A stretch of 64,000 nt of DNA from an uncultured beta proteobacterium (lineage in GTDB: Bacteria; Pseudomonadota; Gammaproteobacteria; Burkholderiales; Burkholderiaceae_C). This document shows positions 43,048 through 52,569 of this stretch, piece after piece. Both the position numbers and the translations under genes were made by a program. The stretch is from positions 1 through 64,000 of the forward strand of contig CAIVHU010000133.1 in NCBI GenBank assembly GCA_903905735.1, given 5' to 3'. Positions within the stretch are counted from its first letter, which is position 1, and every line of letters starts with the position of its first letter. The notes under the pieces are model-generated. The model saw nothing but the letters and a program-made list of their open reading frames with translations. It did no database searches and had not been told where the DNA came from.

Positions 43048-43085
43048 AGCCTTTATAAATCCTTCCCAGGTAGCTCTTTTTTTGA
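43034..43085 (-). repeat. dispersed repeat A, copy 13 (murC/ddlB junction)
   Basis: The reverse strand reads AAAAAGAGCTACCTGGGAAG, then TATAAAGGCTATGAGCCGAT. The murC stop codon and the ddlB start codon both lie inside the copy. Confidence 0.7.
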
Positions 43086-44477
43086 GAGCAAATCAACCAC
43101 CTTGGCACTGACCGCGCCAATTGAGCCCGCACCCATGCACAACACCACGTCGCCGCCGCGGGCGTTGTCAGCGATGGCTTGTGGCAAGTCGGCCACCGCA
43201 TCGACAAACACCGGTTCGATCTTGCCGGCCACGCGCAGCGCGCGCGCCAGACTGCGGCCATCGGCGGCCACGATGGGCGCTTCACCTGCGGCATAGACCT
43301 CGGTCAGCAGCACCGCATCGGCCTGGGCGATGACCTTGACGAAATCGTCAAAGCAGTCCCGTGTGCGGGTAAAACGGTGCGGCTGAAACGCCAGCAGCAA
43401 GCGCCTGCCGGGGAAAGCGCCGCGTGCGGCGGCCAGGGTGGCAGCCATCTCGATCGGGTGGTGGCCGTAGTCGTCCACCAGCGTGAACGTGCCGCCATCA
43501 GCCGTCGGCAGTTCTCCGTAACGCTGAAATCGCCGCCCCACGCCCTTGAACCCGGCCAGCGCGCGCTGCACCGCCTCGTCAGAAATGCCCAGCTCGACCG
43601 CCACCGCGATGGCCGACAGTGCATTGAGCACGTTGTGCTTTCCCGGCAGGTTCAACACCACCTCCAGATCGGGCAGCACCAGGCCGTTGCGCCGCTGCAC
43701 GGTGAAAAACATCTGGCCATCGACGGCACGCACATCCACCGCGCGCACTTCAGCGCCTTCCTCCAGACCGTAACTGGTGATCGGGCAGGTGACTTGCGGG
43801 AGGATGGCGCGCACGGCGGCATCGTCGGTGCACAGGATGGCCGTGCCGTAAAACGGCATCTTGTGCAGAAAATCGACAAACGCCTTTTTGAGGCGCTCGA
43901 AGTCGTGGCCGTAGGTCTCCATGTGGTCGGCATCGATGTTGGTGACCACCGCCATCACCGGCAACAGGTTCAGGAACGACGCATCCGACTCGTCGGCCTC
44001 GACCACGATGTACTCACCTTGCCCCAGGCGGGCATTGGCACCGGCGCTGTTGAGCCGCCCGCCGATCACAAAGGTTGGGTCCAGCCCGCCTTCGGCCAGC
44101 ACGCTGGCGACCAGGCTGGTGGTGGTGGTTTTGCCGTGGGTGCCGGCGATGGCAATGCCGCGTTTCAGGCGCATCAGTTCGGCCAGCATCAGCGCCCGTG
44201 GTACCACCGGAATATGTTTGCTGCGCGCTGCCAGCACTTCCGGGTTGTCGGCATGAACGGCGGTGGAGGTCACCACCGCGTCTGCCGTGCTCACGTTGCT
44301 CGCCGCGTGGCCGATGAACGTCAGAATGCCCAAGCTGCTCAGGCGCTGCAAAGTGGCGCTGTCAGACTGGTCCGAACCCGAGATGGTGTAACCCAGGTTG
44401 AACAAAATCTCGGCAATGCCGGACATGCCGACACCGCCAATGCCGACAAAGTGGATGTGTTGGATCGCGTGTTTCAT
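43053..44477 (-). CDS. murC: UDP-N-acetylmuramate--L-alanine ligase
   Basis: A 474-aa Mur ligase adding L-Ala to UDP-MurNAc. The N-terminal Rossmann part has [17 protein letters not shown], the ATP loop is [16 protein letters not shown], and the conserved His/Asn region is [14 protein letters not shown]. The C-terminal domain has [17 protein letters not shown] 44477 is preferred over a frame that would overlap murG. The last residues (KKELPGKDL) are encoded by repeat A. Confidence 0.96.
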   Translation of the reverse strand: MKHAIQHIHFVGIGGVGMSGIAEILFNLGYTISGSDQSDSATLQRLSSLGILTFIGHAASNVSTADAVVTSTAVHADNPEVLAARSKHIPVVPRALMLAELMRLKRGIAIAGTHGKTTTTSLVASVLAEGGLDPTFVIGGRLNSAGANARLGQGEYIVVEADESDASFLNLLPVMAVVTNIDADHMETYGHDFERLKKAFVDFLHKMPFYGTAILCTDDAAVRAILPQVTCPITSYGLEEGAEVRAVDVRAVDGQMFFTVQRRNGLVLPDLEVVLNLPGKHNVLNALSAIAVAVELGISDEAVQRALAGFKGVGRRFQRYGELPTADGGTFTLVDDYGHHPIEMAATLAAARGAFPGRRLLLAFQPHRFTRTRDCFDDFVKVIAQADAVLLTEVYAAGEAPIVAADGRSLARALRVAGKIEPVFVDAVADLPQAIADNARGGDVVLCMGAGSIGAVSAKVVDLLSKKELPGKDL

Positions 44478-44493
44478 TGTTTGGCTGTCCCAG

Positions 44494-45570
44494 TCATGTC
44501 GTCGCCTCCTCACAGGCGGCGACCATCTGTTCGGTTGCCTCCAGTTTTTGCATCTTTTTGGCCTCCAGCCCTTTATTCATAAGCGCAGTACGCTCCATTT
44601 TTAGCAGCAAATCTGCCAGACGACGGGCGCTCAGATCACGCTGCTGCACCAGCCAACCTCCACCGTGTTCCACCAGAAAACGCGCGTTGTGCGTCTGGTG
44701 GTCGTCCACCGCCGAGGGAAATGGCACAAACAGCGCCGCCGCCCCCACGGCGGCAATTTCGGTCACGGTGCTGGCACCGGCGCGGCAGATCACCAGGTCG
44801 GCGTCGGCAAAGGCCTGAGCGGTGTTGTCGATGAACGGGGTCAGCTCAGCCGCCACACCCGCCTGGGCGTAGTTGGCACGCAAGGCATCGATTTGCTTGG
44901 CACCGCTTTGATGCAGCACGGTGGGTCGCTGCGTCTCAGGCAGCAGCCCCAGCGCCTGCGGCACGATCTCATTGAGAGCTCTGGCGCCCAGGCTGCCGCC
45001 GAGCACCAACAGCTTGAGCGGGCCGCTGCGTCCAGCAAAACGCTGATCAGGGGTCGGCAGGTTCAAAAACGCCGCGCGCAGCGGGTTGCCGACCCACCGG
45101 GCACCCTTGAGGACATTCGGGAAAGCCGTGAACACCCGCACCGCCACCCCCGCCAGCACCTTGTTGGCCAGACCTGCCACCGAATTTTGTTCGTGCAGGA
45201 TGAGTGGCTTGCCCAGCAACACGGCCATCATGCCCGCCGGGAAGGTGATATAGCCACCCAAGCCCACCACCACATCGGGTTTGACGCGGCGCAGCACAAT
45301 GATGCTTTGCCAGAAAGCGGTGAGCAGGCGCAGCGGCAGCAGCGCCATCGTGACCGGACCCTTGCCTCGCAAACCGCCAAAGTCAATCGACTCGAAGGCA
45401 AAACCTTGCGGTGGCACCAGCTGGCTTTCCATGCTGGGCTGGGTCGCGCTGCCACGGCCACCGAGCCAATGCACGCTCCAGCCCTTGTCACGCAGCGCGT
45501 GCGCCACCGCCAGACCCGGGAAGATGTGGCCCCCTGTGCCGCCAGCCATGATCAGGGCGCATTTGCTCAT
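44494..45570 (-). CDS. murG: UDP-N-acetylglucosamine transferase MurG
   Basis: A 358-aa membrane-associated GT-B enzyme that adds GlcNAc to lipid I to form lipid II. The N-terminal glycine loop [17 protein letters not shown] and the donor-site motif [26 protein letters not shown] are intact. The start at 45570 follows GGAGG; this start region is one arm of a 22-bp duplication shared with the end of ftsW. Residues about 323-340 near the C-terminus overlap a strong repeat A copy. Confidence 0.96.
   Translation of the reverse strand: MSKCALIMAGGTGGHIFPGLAVAHALRDKGWSVHWLGGRGSATQPSMESQLVPPQGFAFESIDFGGLRGKGPVTMALLPLRLLTAFWQSIIVLRRVKPDVVVGLGGYITFPAGMMAVLLGKPLILHEQNSVAGLANKVLAGVAVRVFTAFPNVLKGARWVGNPLRAAFLNLPTPDQRFAGRSGPLKLLVLGGSLGARALNEIVPQALGLLPETQRPTVLHQSGAKQIDALRANYAQAGVAAELTPFIDNTAQAFADADLVICRAGASTVTEIAAVGAAALFVPFPSAVDDHQTHNARFLVEHGGGWLVQQRDLSARRLADLLLKMERTALMNKGLEAKKMQKLEATEQMVAACEEATT
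44553..44602 (-). repeat. dispersed repeat A, copy 14 (in frame near the murG end)
   Basis: The reverse strand reads AAAAATGGAGCGTACTGCGC, then AATAAAGGGCTGGAGGCCAA. It encodes part of the non-conserved C-terminal tail of MurG. Confidence 0.7.
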
Positions 45571-45673
45571 ACACGGCCTCCGTGCATTAACCAGGCCGCT
45601 GGCGCGCCCTGCTGCGCTACGCGCAGAGTTCGATTTTGGTGAAACAGAACCCTCATACACGGCCTCCGTGCAT
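45566..45673. repeat. 22-bp direct duplication around a 64-bp segment at the ftsW/murG junction
   Basis: CTCATACACGGCCTCCGTGC + AT occurs at 45566-45587 and again at 45652-45673 without mismatch, 86 bp apart. The second copy is the core of a larger inverted repeat: CAGAACcCTCATaCACGG (45645-45662), loop CCT, and CCGTGcATGAGcGTTCTG (45666-45683). In the mRNA each hairpin holds GGAGG in or next to its loop. Confidence 0.85.
45567..45656 (-). CDS. 29-residue mini-ORF coupled between ftsW and murG
   Basis: An open frame starting at ATG 45656, overlapping the ftsW stop (ATGA), and ending in TGA that overlaps the murG start in the same way. Its last seven residues, LMHGGRV, equal the C-terminus of FtsW because both come from the 22-bp duplication. 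GGAGG precedes both starts. It is probably a by-product of a duplication rather than a gene with its own role, but its exact coupling keeps translation running from ftsW into murG. Confidence 0.4.
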   Translation of the reverse strand: MRVLFHQNRTLRVAQQGAPAAWLMHGGRV

Positions 45674-46918
45674 GAGCGTTCTGTTTTCTTGGTCGATTCT
45701 TAAAACCACGGCAATGGCCGCCAGATTGATCAGGATGGCTGAGCCGCCATAGCTCATCAGCGGCAGGGTCAGGCCCTTGGTGGGGAGCGCGCCCAGGTTC
45801 ACGCCCATGTTGATGAAGGCCTGAAAACCCATCCACACTGCCACGCCCTGCGCCACCAGACCTGCAAAGACACGCTCCAGCGCGATGGCCTGGCGGCCGA
45901 TGTACATCATGCGCCGCACGATCCACAAGAACAGGCCAATCACGATGACCACGCCGACCAGACCAAATTCCTCGCCGATCACCGCCATCAGGAAGTCGGT
46001 GTGGGCTTCGGGTAGCCAGTTGAGTTTCTCGACACTGCCACCAAGCCCGACACCAAAAATCTCGCCACGCCCGATGGCGATCAGCGAGTGCGTCAACTGG
46101 TAGCCCTTGGCCAGCGCGTTCTTTTCACTCCACGGGTCCAGGTAAGCAAAGATGCGGTCGCGCCGCCATGGGCTGGACGCGATGATCAGGCTGAATGCCA
46201 CCGTCAGCACGGCGGCAATCAGAAAGAACATGCGCGCGTTGACCCCGCCCAGAAACAGGATGCCCATGGCGATCACCGCAATCACCATGAACGCGCCCAT
46301 GTCGGGCTCGGCCAGCAGCAGCACGCCCATCACCGCCACCGCCGCGCCCATGGGCAGCACGGCGCGAAAGAAGCGCTCTTTCACATCCATCTTGCGCACC
46401 ATGTAATCGGCGGCGTACAACAGCACGGTGAACTTGGCCAGTTCGGACGGCTGAAAACTGATCGGCCCCAGGCCAATCCAGCGGCGCGCACCATACACCA
46501 CCTTGCCCAGATGCGGCACCAGCACCAGCAGGACGATGGAGATCACAAACAGCGGCCGCGCCATTTTTTCCCAGACACTCACCGGGACCTGGTAGGCCAG
46601 CAACGCGCCGACAAACGCAATCAGCAGCCACATGGTGTGCCGCACCAGAAAGTAAGTCGAGGTGTACAGCGCAAAACGCGGGTTTTCCGGCATGGCGATG
46701 GAGGCCGAATACACCATCACGAGGCCCCACAGCAGCAGCGTCACCGTGACCCAGAACAGCGGCTGGTCAAAGCCCTGGGCGCGCATTGGCGCAGAACCCG
46801 TCGAGGCCAGCCGGGTGGCTCCCAGCCGTACCGGCAGCACATCCGCCGCAGGCGCAGTCCGCCCCCCCGGCAGCCACTGGCGCAGACGTTGACCGAGCCG
46901 CAGGCTGCTCGTGCTCAT
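45653..46918 (-). CDS. ftsW: lipid II polymerase FtsW (SEDS family)
   Basis: A 421-aa polytopic membrane glycosyltransferase of the divisome, acting with FtsI. About ten hydrophobic segments; the SEDS signatures [21 protein letters not shown] (with the conserved Glu), ADPDxGA-like EPDMGAFMV, and the C-terminal [19 protein letters not shown] are all present. It overlaps murD by 4 bp. Its final residues lie in the duplicated 22-bp segment before murG. Confidence 0.96.
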   Translation of the reverse strand: MSTSSLRLGQRLRQWLPGGRTAPAADVLPVRLGATRLASTGSAPMRAQGFDQPLFWVTVTLLLWGLVMVYSASIAMPENPRFALYTSTYFLVRHTMWLLIAFVGALLAYQVPVSVWEKMARPLFVISIVLLVLVPHLGKVVYGARRWIGLGPISFQPSELAKFTVLLYAADYMVRKMDVKERFFRAVLPMGAAVAVMGVLLLAEPDMGAFMVIAVIAMGILFLGGVNARMFFLIAAVLTVAFSLIIASSPWRRDRIFAYLDPWSEKNALAKGYQLTHSLIAIGRGEIFGVGLGGSVEKLNWLPEAHTDFLMAVIGEEFGLVGVVIVIGLFLWIVRRMMYIGRQAIALERVFAGLVAQGVAVWMGFQAFINMGVNLGALPTKGLTLPLMSYGGSAILINLAAIAVVLRIDQENRTLMHGGRV

Positions 46919-48438
46919 GCGCTGCCCTCCAGCATCACACCGGCCTCCAGGGCCAGGTCGGTCACGGCTTGCACAAACACGCGGGCTCGGTGCTCGTAGT
47001 TGTCAAACATGTCAAAACTGGCGCACGCCGGAGACATCAGCACTGCGTCACCCGCCTTGGCCTGGCCGCTGGCTTGCACCACGGCGTCCTGCATGGCGGT
47101 GGCCATCAGCAACGGCACACCGGTGTCTGCCAACGCGGCACCGATCAGCGCTGCGTCGCGGCCGATCAGCACCACGGCGCGAACATGGCGGCGCACCGGC
47201 TCAGCCAAGGGCGAAAAGTCCTGCCCCTTGCCCTCGCCCCCCAAAATCACCACCACCTTGCGGTCCGCACCCAGGCCCATCAGCGCGGCCACCGTGGCAC
47301 CCACATTGGTGCCTTTGCTGTCGTCAAAATACTCCACGGCGTTCACCGTACCGACCGGCTGCACGCGGTGTGGCTCGCCGGTGTATTCGCGCAAGCCGTA
47401 GAGCATGGGGGCCAGGGCGCAACCAGCGCTGCTGGCCAAAGCCAGGGCTGACAGGGCGTTGATGGCGTTGTGCCGGCCACGAATGCGCAGCGCGTCAGCG
47501 GGCATCAGGCGCTGGACATACAGGTCTTCGGCAGCCTCGTTGCGCTTGCGTTTGGTTTCGTCCGCGTCCAGGGCCCGCACCAGCCAGGCTATGCCGTTGA
47601 CCGTCTCGATGCCAAAGTCACCCGGGCGCTTAGGCATATCGCCGCCAAACAGGATGCAGGCGCGTTGCTGGGGTTTTTGGCCTTTGGCCCGGGCAGGCGG
47701 CGGGAGCATGCGCATGACCTCTTCGTCATCACGATTCAGCACCATCAGGCCGGTCTGGCCAAAGATATGGCGCTTGGCCTGCACATAGGCGGCCATCGAG
47801 CCATGCCAGTCCAAATGGTCCTGGGTGATGTTGAGGACAGCTGCCGCGGTCGGCTCAAAGCTGGTTTCGCCGTCCAGCTGAAAGCTGGAGAGCTCCAGCA
47901 CCCACACTTCAGGCAGGCTGTCGGCATCCAGATGCTTTGCCAGCGTGTCGAGCAGCGTCGGGCCGATGTTGCCCGCCACCGCCACGCTTTTGCCTGCGCG
48001 CTCCACCAGTTGACCGGTGAGCGAAGTGACGGTGGTTTTGCCGTTGGTCCCGGTGATAGCCAGTACAGCCGGGGCGTAACCGCGCTCCTCCTTCAGCTGC
48101 GCCAGCGCCTGTGCATACAAGCCCAATTCGCCTGCAGCCCAGATACCCATTGCGCTGGCAGCTTCAAAAACAGGAGCAACTTCCAGCGGACTCAAGCCTG
48201 GGCTCTTGAACACCGCGCGCACATCGGTGCCCTGAACCAGCGCTGCATCGAAGGCACCGCCGATAAAACGGGCACCGGGCACCTCGGCTTGCAAGCGGGC
48301 CAGTTGCGGCGGCGCGCTGCGCGTGTCCGCCACCGTGACCTGCGCACCGCCGCGCGCGCACCAACGCGCCATCGCCAGGCCGGACGCACCCAGGCCGAGG
48401 ATCAGAACGTGTTGGTCTTGGAGGGTTTGCATGGTCAT
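46915..48438 (-). CDS. murD: UDP-N-acetylmuramoylalanine--D-glutamate ligase
   Basis: A 507-aa Mur ligase adding D-Glu. The N-terminal domain starts with [17 protein letters not shown], the ATP loop is [17 protein letters not shown], and the carbamylated-Lys/metal region has LSSFQLDG and HLDWHGSM. The C-terminal domain has [17 protein letters not shown] and [13 protein letters not shown]. It is longer than the E. coli enzyme (438 aa) because of inserts near residues 240-320. Start ATG 48438 overlaps the mraY stop; ATG 48432 is the alternative. Confidence 0.96.
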   Translation of the reverse strand: MTMQTLQDQHVLILGLGASGLAMARWCARGGAQVTVADTRSAPPQLARLQAEVPGARFIGGAFDAALVQGTDVRAVFKSPGLSPLEVAPVFEAASAMGIWAAGELGLYAQALAQLKEERGYAPAVLAITGTNGKTTVTSLTGQLVERAGKSVAVAGNIGPTLLDTLAKHLDADSLPEVWVLELSSFQLDGETSFEPTAAAVLNITQDHLDWHGSMAAYVQAKRHIFGQTGLMVLNRDDEEVMRMLPPPARAKGQKPQQRACILFGGDMPKRPGDFGIETVNGIAWLVRALDADETKRKRNEAAEDLYVQRLMPADALRIRGRHNAINALSALALASSAGCALAPMLYGLREYTGEPHRVQPVGTVNAVEYFDDSKGTNVGATVAALMGLGADRKVVVILGGEGKGQDFSPLAEPVRRHVRAVVLIGRDAALIGAALADTGVPLLMATAMQDAVVQASGQAKAGDAVLMSPACASFDMFDNYEHRARVFVQAVTDLALEAGVMLEGSA

Positions 48439-49613
48439 CGCAGTTTCAAAGTGCTCAAACCCACCAGGCACAAGAGCATGGTGATGATCCAGAAACGCAC
48501 CACCACCTGCGTTTCTTTCCAGCCGGTTTTCTCGAAATGGTGGTGCAGCGGGGCCATCTTCAGCAATCGTTGGCCGGTGCCGGAGCGTTTTTTGGTGTAC
48601 TTGAACCAGGTCACCTGCATCATGACAGACAGCGCCTCGGCCACAAACACGCCGCCCATGATGGCCAACACAATCTCCTGGCGTACGATCACCGCGATGG
48701 TGCCCAGGGCTGCGCCGAGCGCCAGCGCGCCCACGTCGCCCATGAACACCTGCGCCGGATGGGTGTTGAACCATAAAAAGGCCAGCCCGGCACCACTCAT
48801 GGCGGCACAAAAAATCATCAGTTCGCCCGCGCCCGGGATGTGCGGCAAAAACAGGTAGCGGGAAAAGACCGAGTTGCCAGTCACATAGGCAAAAATACCC
48901 AGGCAGGCCCCGACCATCACCACCGGCATGATGGCCAGGCCATCCAGACCGTCGGTCAGGTTGACGGCGTTGCTGGCGCCCACGATCACCAGATAGGTCA
49001 GGATGACAAAGCCCAGCACGCCCAGCGGGTAGCTGACTTCCTTGAAAAACGGCACCATCAACCCGGCCTTGGGTGGCAGGCTCAAGTCAAAACCTGACTG
49101 CACCCAGGTGAAAAACAGCTCCAGCACCCGGTAGTTGGAATTCTCAGAAATGGAGAACACCAGATACAGCGCGGCCACCACACCAATCAGCGACTGCCAC
49201 AGGTACTTTTCGCGTGAGGGCATGCCCTCCGGGTCCTTGTTGACCACCTTGCGCCAGTCGTCCGACCAGCCGATCGCGCCAAAACCCAGCGTCACCAGCA
49301 GCACGATCCAGACGAAGCGGTTGCTCCAGTCAAACCACAGCAAGGTAGAAATCGTGATGCACAGCAAAATCAGCACACCACCCATGGTCGGCGTGCCGCT
49401 CTTGACATGGTGCGACTCCATGCCGTAGCCGCGAATCGGCTGGCCAATTTTGAGCTCGGCCAGGCGGCGGATCACCCACGGCCCGGCGGCCAGACCCATC
49501 AGTAGCGCGGTCATGGCCGCCATCACCGCGCGGAAAGTCTGGTACTGGAACACGCGCAAGAACCCGAGTTCTGGCGACAGCGATTGCAACCATTGGGCCA
49601 GCCAGATCAGCAT
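48435..49613 (-). CDS. mraY: phospho-N-acetylmuramoyl-pentapeptide transferase
   Basis: A 392-aa polytopic membrane enzyme that makes lipid I from UDP-MurNAc-pentapeptide and undecaprenyl phosphate. About ten hydrophobic segments; [13 protein letters not shown], the aspartate-rich [19 protein letters not shown], and the C-terminal [13 protein letters not shown] motif are intact. It overlaps murF by 7 bp and murD by 4 bp. Confidence 0.97.
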   Translation of the reverse strand: MLIWLAQWLQSLSPELGFLRVFQYQTFRAVMAAMTALLMGLAAGPWVIRRLAELKIGQPIRGYGMESHHVKSGTPTMGGVLILLCITISTLLWFDWSNRFVWIVLLVTLGFGAIGWSDDWRKVVNKDPEGMPSREKYLWQSLIGVVAALYLVFSISENSNYRVLELFFTWVQSGFDLSLPPKAGLMVPFFKEVSYPLGVLGFVILTYLVIVGASNAVNLTDGLDGLAIMPVVMVGACLGIFAYVTGNSVFSRYLFLPHIPGAGELMIFCAAMSGAGLAFLWFNTHPAQVFMGDVGALALGAALGTIAVIVRQEIVLAIMGGVFVAEALSVMMQVTWFKYTKKRSGTGQRLLKMAPLHHHFEKTGWKETQVVVRFWIITMLLCLVGLSTLKLR

Positions 49614-51031
49614 GTGGCCCCCTGGCGCTCTTGCGTGGCGGCGACGATGGCTTCCACCACGCGCTCCATCTTCATGAAACGTGAGCCCTTGACCAGCACG
49701 CTGGCCAACTGTGGCAGCTCAGCCAGCACGGCCGTTTGTAAATCAGCCATCTCGGCAAACACCTTCACAGAATCAATTTTCATAGCTGCTTGCGCAGACG
49801 CTACGCCGGTTACAAGCACTTTTTCTATATTTTTTTCAACAGCATGCGCGAGCGCTTCGGCATGGAACTGCGGGCCCTGGTCGCCCACTTCACCCATGTC
49901 GCCCAGCACCAGCAAACGCGGGCCAGGCAGCGCAGCCAGCACGTCGATGGCGGCGCGCACCGAATCCGGGTTGGCGTTGTAGGTGTCATCGACCACGGTG
50001 ATCGTGCGACCCGCCAGCACCGCCTCGAACGCGCGGCTGCGGCCTTTGACCGGCTCGAACGCGCTCAGTCCCGCGCCGATCGCCGCCAATGGCACCCCAG
50101 CCGCCAGCGCACACGCCACAGCGGCCAGCGAGTTCTTGACGTTGTGGGCACCAGCAATGTGCAGGCTGTAACGCAGTTCGCCCCCCGGGGTGCTGGCCGT
50201 GACCTGCCAGGCCGCGTTGGCCCAGCTGGCCTGCAGGGCGAACACGTCGGTCCCCGCGTGCGGTTCAGCCGCAAAACGCAGCACCCGGCGGGTGTCTGCC
50301 AGTGCAGTCCAGACGCTGCTGAAAGCCTCATCTGCCGGGAACACGGCCACCCCATCCTTTGGCAAAGCGCTGATCACCGCGCCGTTTTCCTGCGCCACGG
50401 CCTGCACGGTCTGCATGAATTCCAGATGCTCGCGCTGCGCGTTGTTGACCAATGCCACGGTCGGCTGGGCGATGGCTGCCAGCGTGGCGATTTCGCCCGG
50501 GTGATTCATGCCGAGTTCCACCACGGCGATGTGATGGTCGGGCGTGAGCCGCAACACGGTCAGCGGCACGCCAATATCGTTGTTCAGATTGCCTTGCGTG
50601 GCCAGCGCGGCATTGCCTGCATGGGCGCGCAGGATCGACGCGATCATCTGTGTGACGGTTGTCTTGCCGTTGCTGCCAGTCACGGCGATCAGTGGCAAGG
50701 CGAACTGTGCGCGGTGATGCGTGGCCAGTTGCGCCAGCGCCAGGCGGGCGTCCGCCACCACCAGGCCCGGCAAACCGGCTTGTACCAGCTGGGCGGCCGC
50801 GTTGTCACCCTGGCAAATGGCCGCTACCGCGCCTTTGGCTTTGGCCTCGGCCAGAAATGCGTTGGCATCAAAACGCTCGCCACGCAGCGCCACAAACAGA
50901 TCTCCAGCTTGCAGCGTGCGGGTGTCGGTATGCACGCGGGCGATAGCCAATGGCGGCATCGCCTGAAAACCGACCTGCTGCTTCTGATCCAGCCAGGCGG
51001 CGGCTTGCTGCAAGGTCATCAACGCACTCAT
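49607..51031 (-). CDS. murF: UDP-N-acetylmuramoyl-tripeptide--D-alanyl-D-alanine ligase
   Basis: A 474-aa Mur ligase adding D-Ala-D-Ala. The ATP loop is [17 protein letters not shown], and [42 protein letters not shown] and [17 protein letters not shown] match the family. The start overlaps the murE stop (ATGA). Residues about 403-418 ([20 protein letters not shown]) overlap repeat A in the C-terminal domain; length stays near normal. Confidence 0.96.
   Translation of the reverse strand: MSALMTLQQAAAWLDQKQQVGFQAMPPLAIARVHTDTRTLQAGDLFVALRGERFDANAFLAEAKAKGAVAAICQGDNAAAQLVQAGLPGLVVADARLALAQLATHHRAQFALPLIAVTGSNGKTTVTQMIASILRAHAGNAALATQGNLNNDIGVPLTVLRLTPDHHIAVVELGMNHPGEIATLAAIAQPTVALVNNAQREHLEFMQTVQAVAQENGAVISALPKDGVAVFPADEAFSSVWTALADTRRVLRFAAEPHAGTDVFALQASWANAAWQVTASTPGGELRYSLHIAGAHNVKNSLAAVACALAAGVPLAAIGAGLSAFEPVKGRSRAFEAVLAGRTITVVDDTYNANPDSVRAAIDVLAALPGPRLLVLGDMGEVGDQGPQFHAEALAHAVEKNIEKVLVTGVASAQAAMKIDSVKVFAEMADLQTAVLAELPQLASVLVKGSRFMKMERVVEAIVAATQERQGATC
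49778..49825 (+). repeat. dispersed repeat A, copy 15 (in frame inside murF)
   Basis: Reads TTTCATAGCTGCTTGCGCAG, then GTTACAAGCACTTTTTC. The left half is a perfect consensus match; the right half is degenerate. Confidence 0.6.
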
Positions 51032-52569
51032 GCGTTCACCTCATGGCCGTCTGCCGGTCGGCGTTGCGCCAGCGCTTGCCGAACCTGGGCCATATCCGAG
51101 AAAGGCAGCCGCTGGCCAGCGATCTCCTGGTAGTCTTCGTGACCCTTGCCGGCCACCAGCACCACGTCGTTGGCAGCGGCTTGTTGCAACGCCTGCGCGA
51201 TGGCCCGGGCGCGGTCCGGCTCGACCATCACCGCTGGCACACCGGCCAGACCCAGCAAAATCTGGCTGATGATGGCATCGGGCACTTCGCTGCGCGGGTT
51301 GTCGCTGGTGACCATGACCTGATCAGCGTGCCCTGCGGCTACCGCGCCCATCAGCGGGCGCTTGCTGGTGTCGCGGTCGCCACCACAGCCAAACACGCAC
51401 CAGAGCTTGCCGCCGCGCTGCGCCGCCACTGGCTTGAGGGCGTCCAGCGCCTTGGCCAGCGCATCGGGCGTGTGTGCATAGTCCACCGCCACCAGCGGGT
51501 GGCCCGTCTGGCTGACACATTCCATGCGCCCGGGCACGGGGGTGAGCGCCGAGCAGGCCTGCACCGCAGCGTCCAAGGGCACACCCAGCGTACGCATGGC
51601 GGCGACCACGCCCAACAGATTGGCCACGTTGTACTCACCGATCAGACCTGTGGCCAGTGGCAGGCGTTGCGTGCCTTCGACAATGTCAAAACGCATCCCG
51701 CCCACGCTGTAGTCAATGGCCTGCGCCTGCAATCGCGCGCCGTTGCCGGAACCGGCCAGCATGGACACGGTCCAGAGATCAAGCGCTGCGGCGTCGGTCA
51801 TGGCCGCTTGATCTTTCAGCAGTCTGTGGGCCAGGTCAGCGCCATACCCATCATCCACATTGATCACGGCAGCGCGCAGCCCCGGCCAGGCAAACAGCTT
51901 GGTTTTGGCTTGCCAGTAGGCCTCCATGGTGCCGTGGTAATCCAGGTGGTCCTGCGTCAGGTTGGTGAGGATCGCGGTGTGGATGTGTGTGCCGTCCAGC
52001 CGGTGCTCTTCGATGCCGATGGACGAGGCCTCAATGGCACAGGCTTGCATGCCCGTGGCGGAAAAGTTCGCAAATGCCGCCTGCAGCGCCACCGGGTCGG
52101 GCGTGGTCAGGCCGGTGCTGATCACATTGGGCGGAACGCCAATGCCCAAAGTGCCCACTACCCCGCATGGAATAAGAGCAACCTGCTGTAAATTTGAGAG
52201 CGTTTGCGCCAGCCACCAGGCAGTGGAGGTTTTGCCGTTGGTACCGGTGACTGCCAGCACCCGCAGGGCCTGGCTCGGGTCCCCAAAATAATGGCTGGCC
52301 AGCACGCCGCTGGCGGCCTTCAGCCCGCTGTAGGTAGCGACCCGCGGGTCGTCAAAAGCAAACTGATCGACACCGACCTGCTCGACCAGGCAAGCAACGG
52401 CCCCGGCAGCCAGCGCGCCCGCCACATGCTCACGCGCATCCACAGCCGCGCCGGGCCAGGCCAGAAAGCCGTCGCCAGGGCGCAGCTTGCGGCTGTCAGT
52501 GCAAAGCGTGCCGGTCACTTGCGACTGCAGCCAGAGCGCTGCCTCCAGGGGAGTGTGGAGTTGCTGCAT
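51028..52569 (-). CDS. murE: UDP-N-acetylmuramoyl-L-alanyl-D-glutamate--2,6-diaminopimelate ligase
   Basis: A 513-aa Mur ligase adding the third amino acid. The ATP loop is LAVTGTNGKTSTAWWLA; YHGTMEAYWQAKTKLF and GEYNVANLLGVVAAMRTLG follow; the DNPRSE motif in VTSDNPRSEVP marks the meso-diaminopimelate-specific form. The start shares one base with the ftsI stop (TGATG). Residues about 125-141 (SNLQQVALIPCGVVGTLG) overlap a degenerate repeat A copy. Confidence 0.97.
   Translation of the reverse strand: MQQLHTPLEAALWLQSQVTGTLCTDSRKLRPGDGFLAWPGAAVDAREHVAGALAAGAVACLVEQVGVDQFAFDDPRVATYSGLKAASGVLASHYFGDPSQALRVLAVTGTNGKTSTAWWLAQTLSNLQQVALIPCGVVGTLGIGVPPNVISTGLTTPDPVALQAAFANFSATGMQACAIEASSIGIEEHRLDGTHIHTAILTNLTQDHLDYHGTMEAYWQAKTKLFAWPGLRAAVINVDDGYGADLAHRLLKDQAAMTDAAALDLWTVSMLAGSGNGARLQAQAIDYSVGGMRFDIVEGTQRLPLATGLIGEYNVANLLGVVAAMRTLGVPLDAAVQACSALTPVPGRMECVSQTGHPLVAVDYAHTPDALAKALDALKPVAAQRGGKLWCVFGCGGDRDTSKRPLMGAVAAGHADQVMVTSDNPRSEVPDAIISQILLGLAGVPAVMVEPDRARAIAQALQQAAANDVVLVAGKGHEDYQEIAGQRLPFSDMAQVRQALAQRRPADGHEVNA
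52147..52195 (-). repeat. dispersed repeat A, copy 16 (in frame inside murE)
   Basis: The reverse strand reads AAATTTACAGCAGGTTGCTC, then ATGCGGGGTAGTGGGCACTT. Degenerate but with the conserved blocks in the right order. Confidence 0.45.

Noticed and set aside
43179-44582. 467-codon open frame antisense to murC
   Set aside because: GC-rich antisense shadow; murC on the other strand has complete family motifs.
48150-48200. Possible repeat A copy in murD
   Set aside because: Only AGGAGC and GGGCTCT fit; spacing and remaining blocks do not.
48439-48810. Upstream extension of murD
   Set aside because: Overlaps mraY coding; the coupled start at 48438 is the normal one.
49790-51133. 447-codon open frame antisense to murF
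   Set aside because: Composition (Arg/Gln/His-rich) is that of an antisense shadow; murF is intact.
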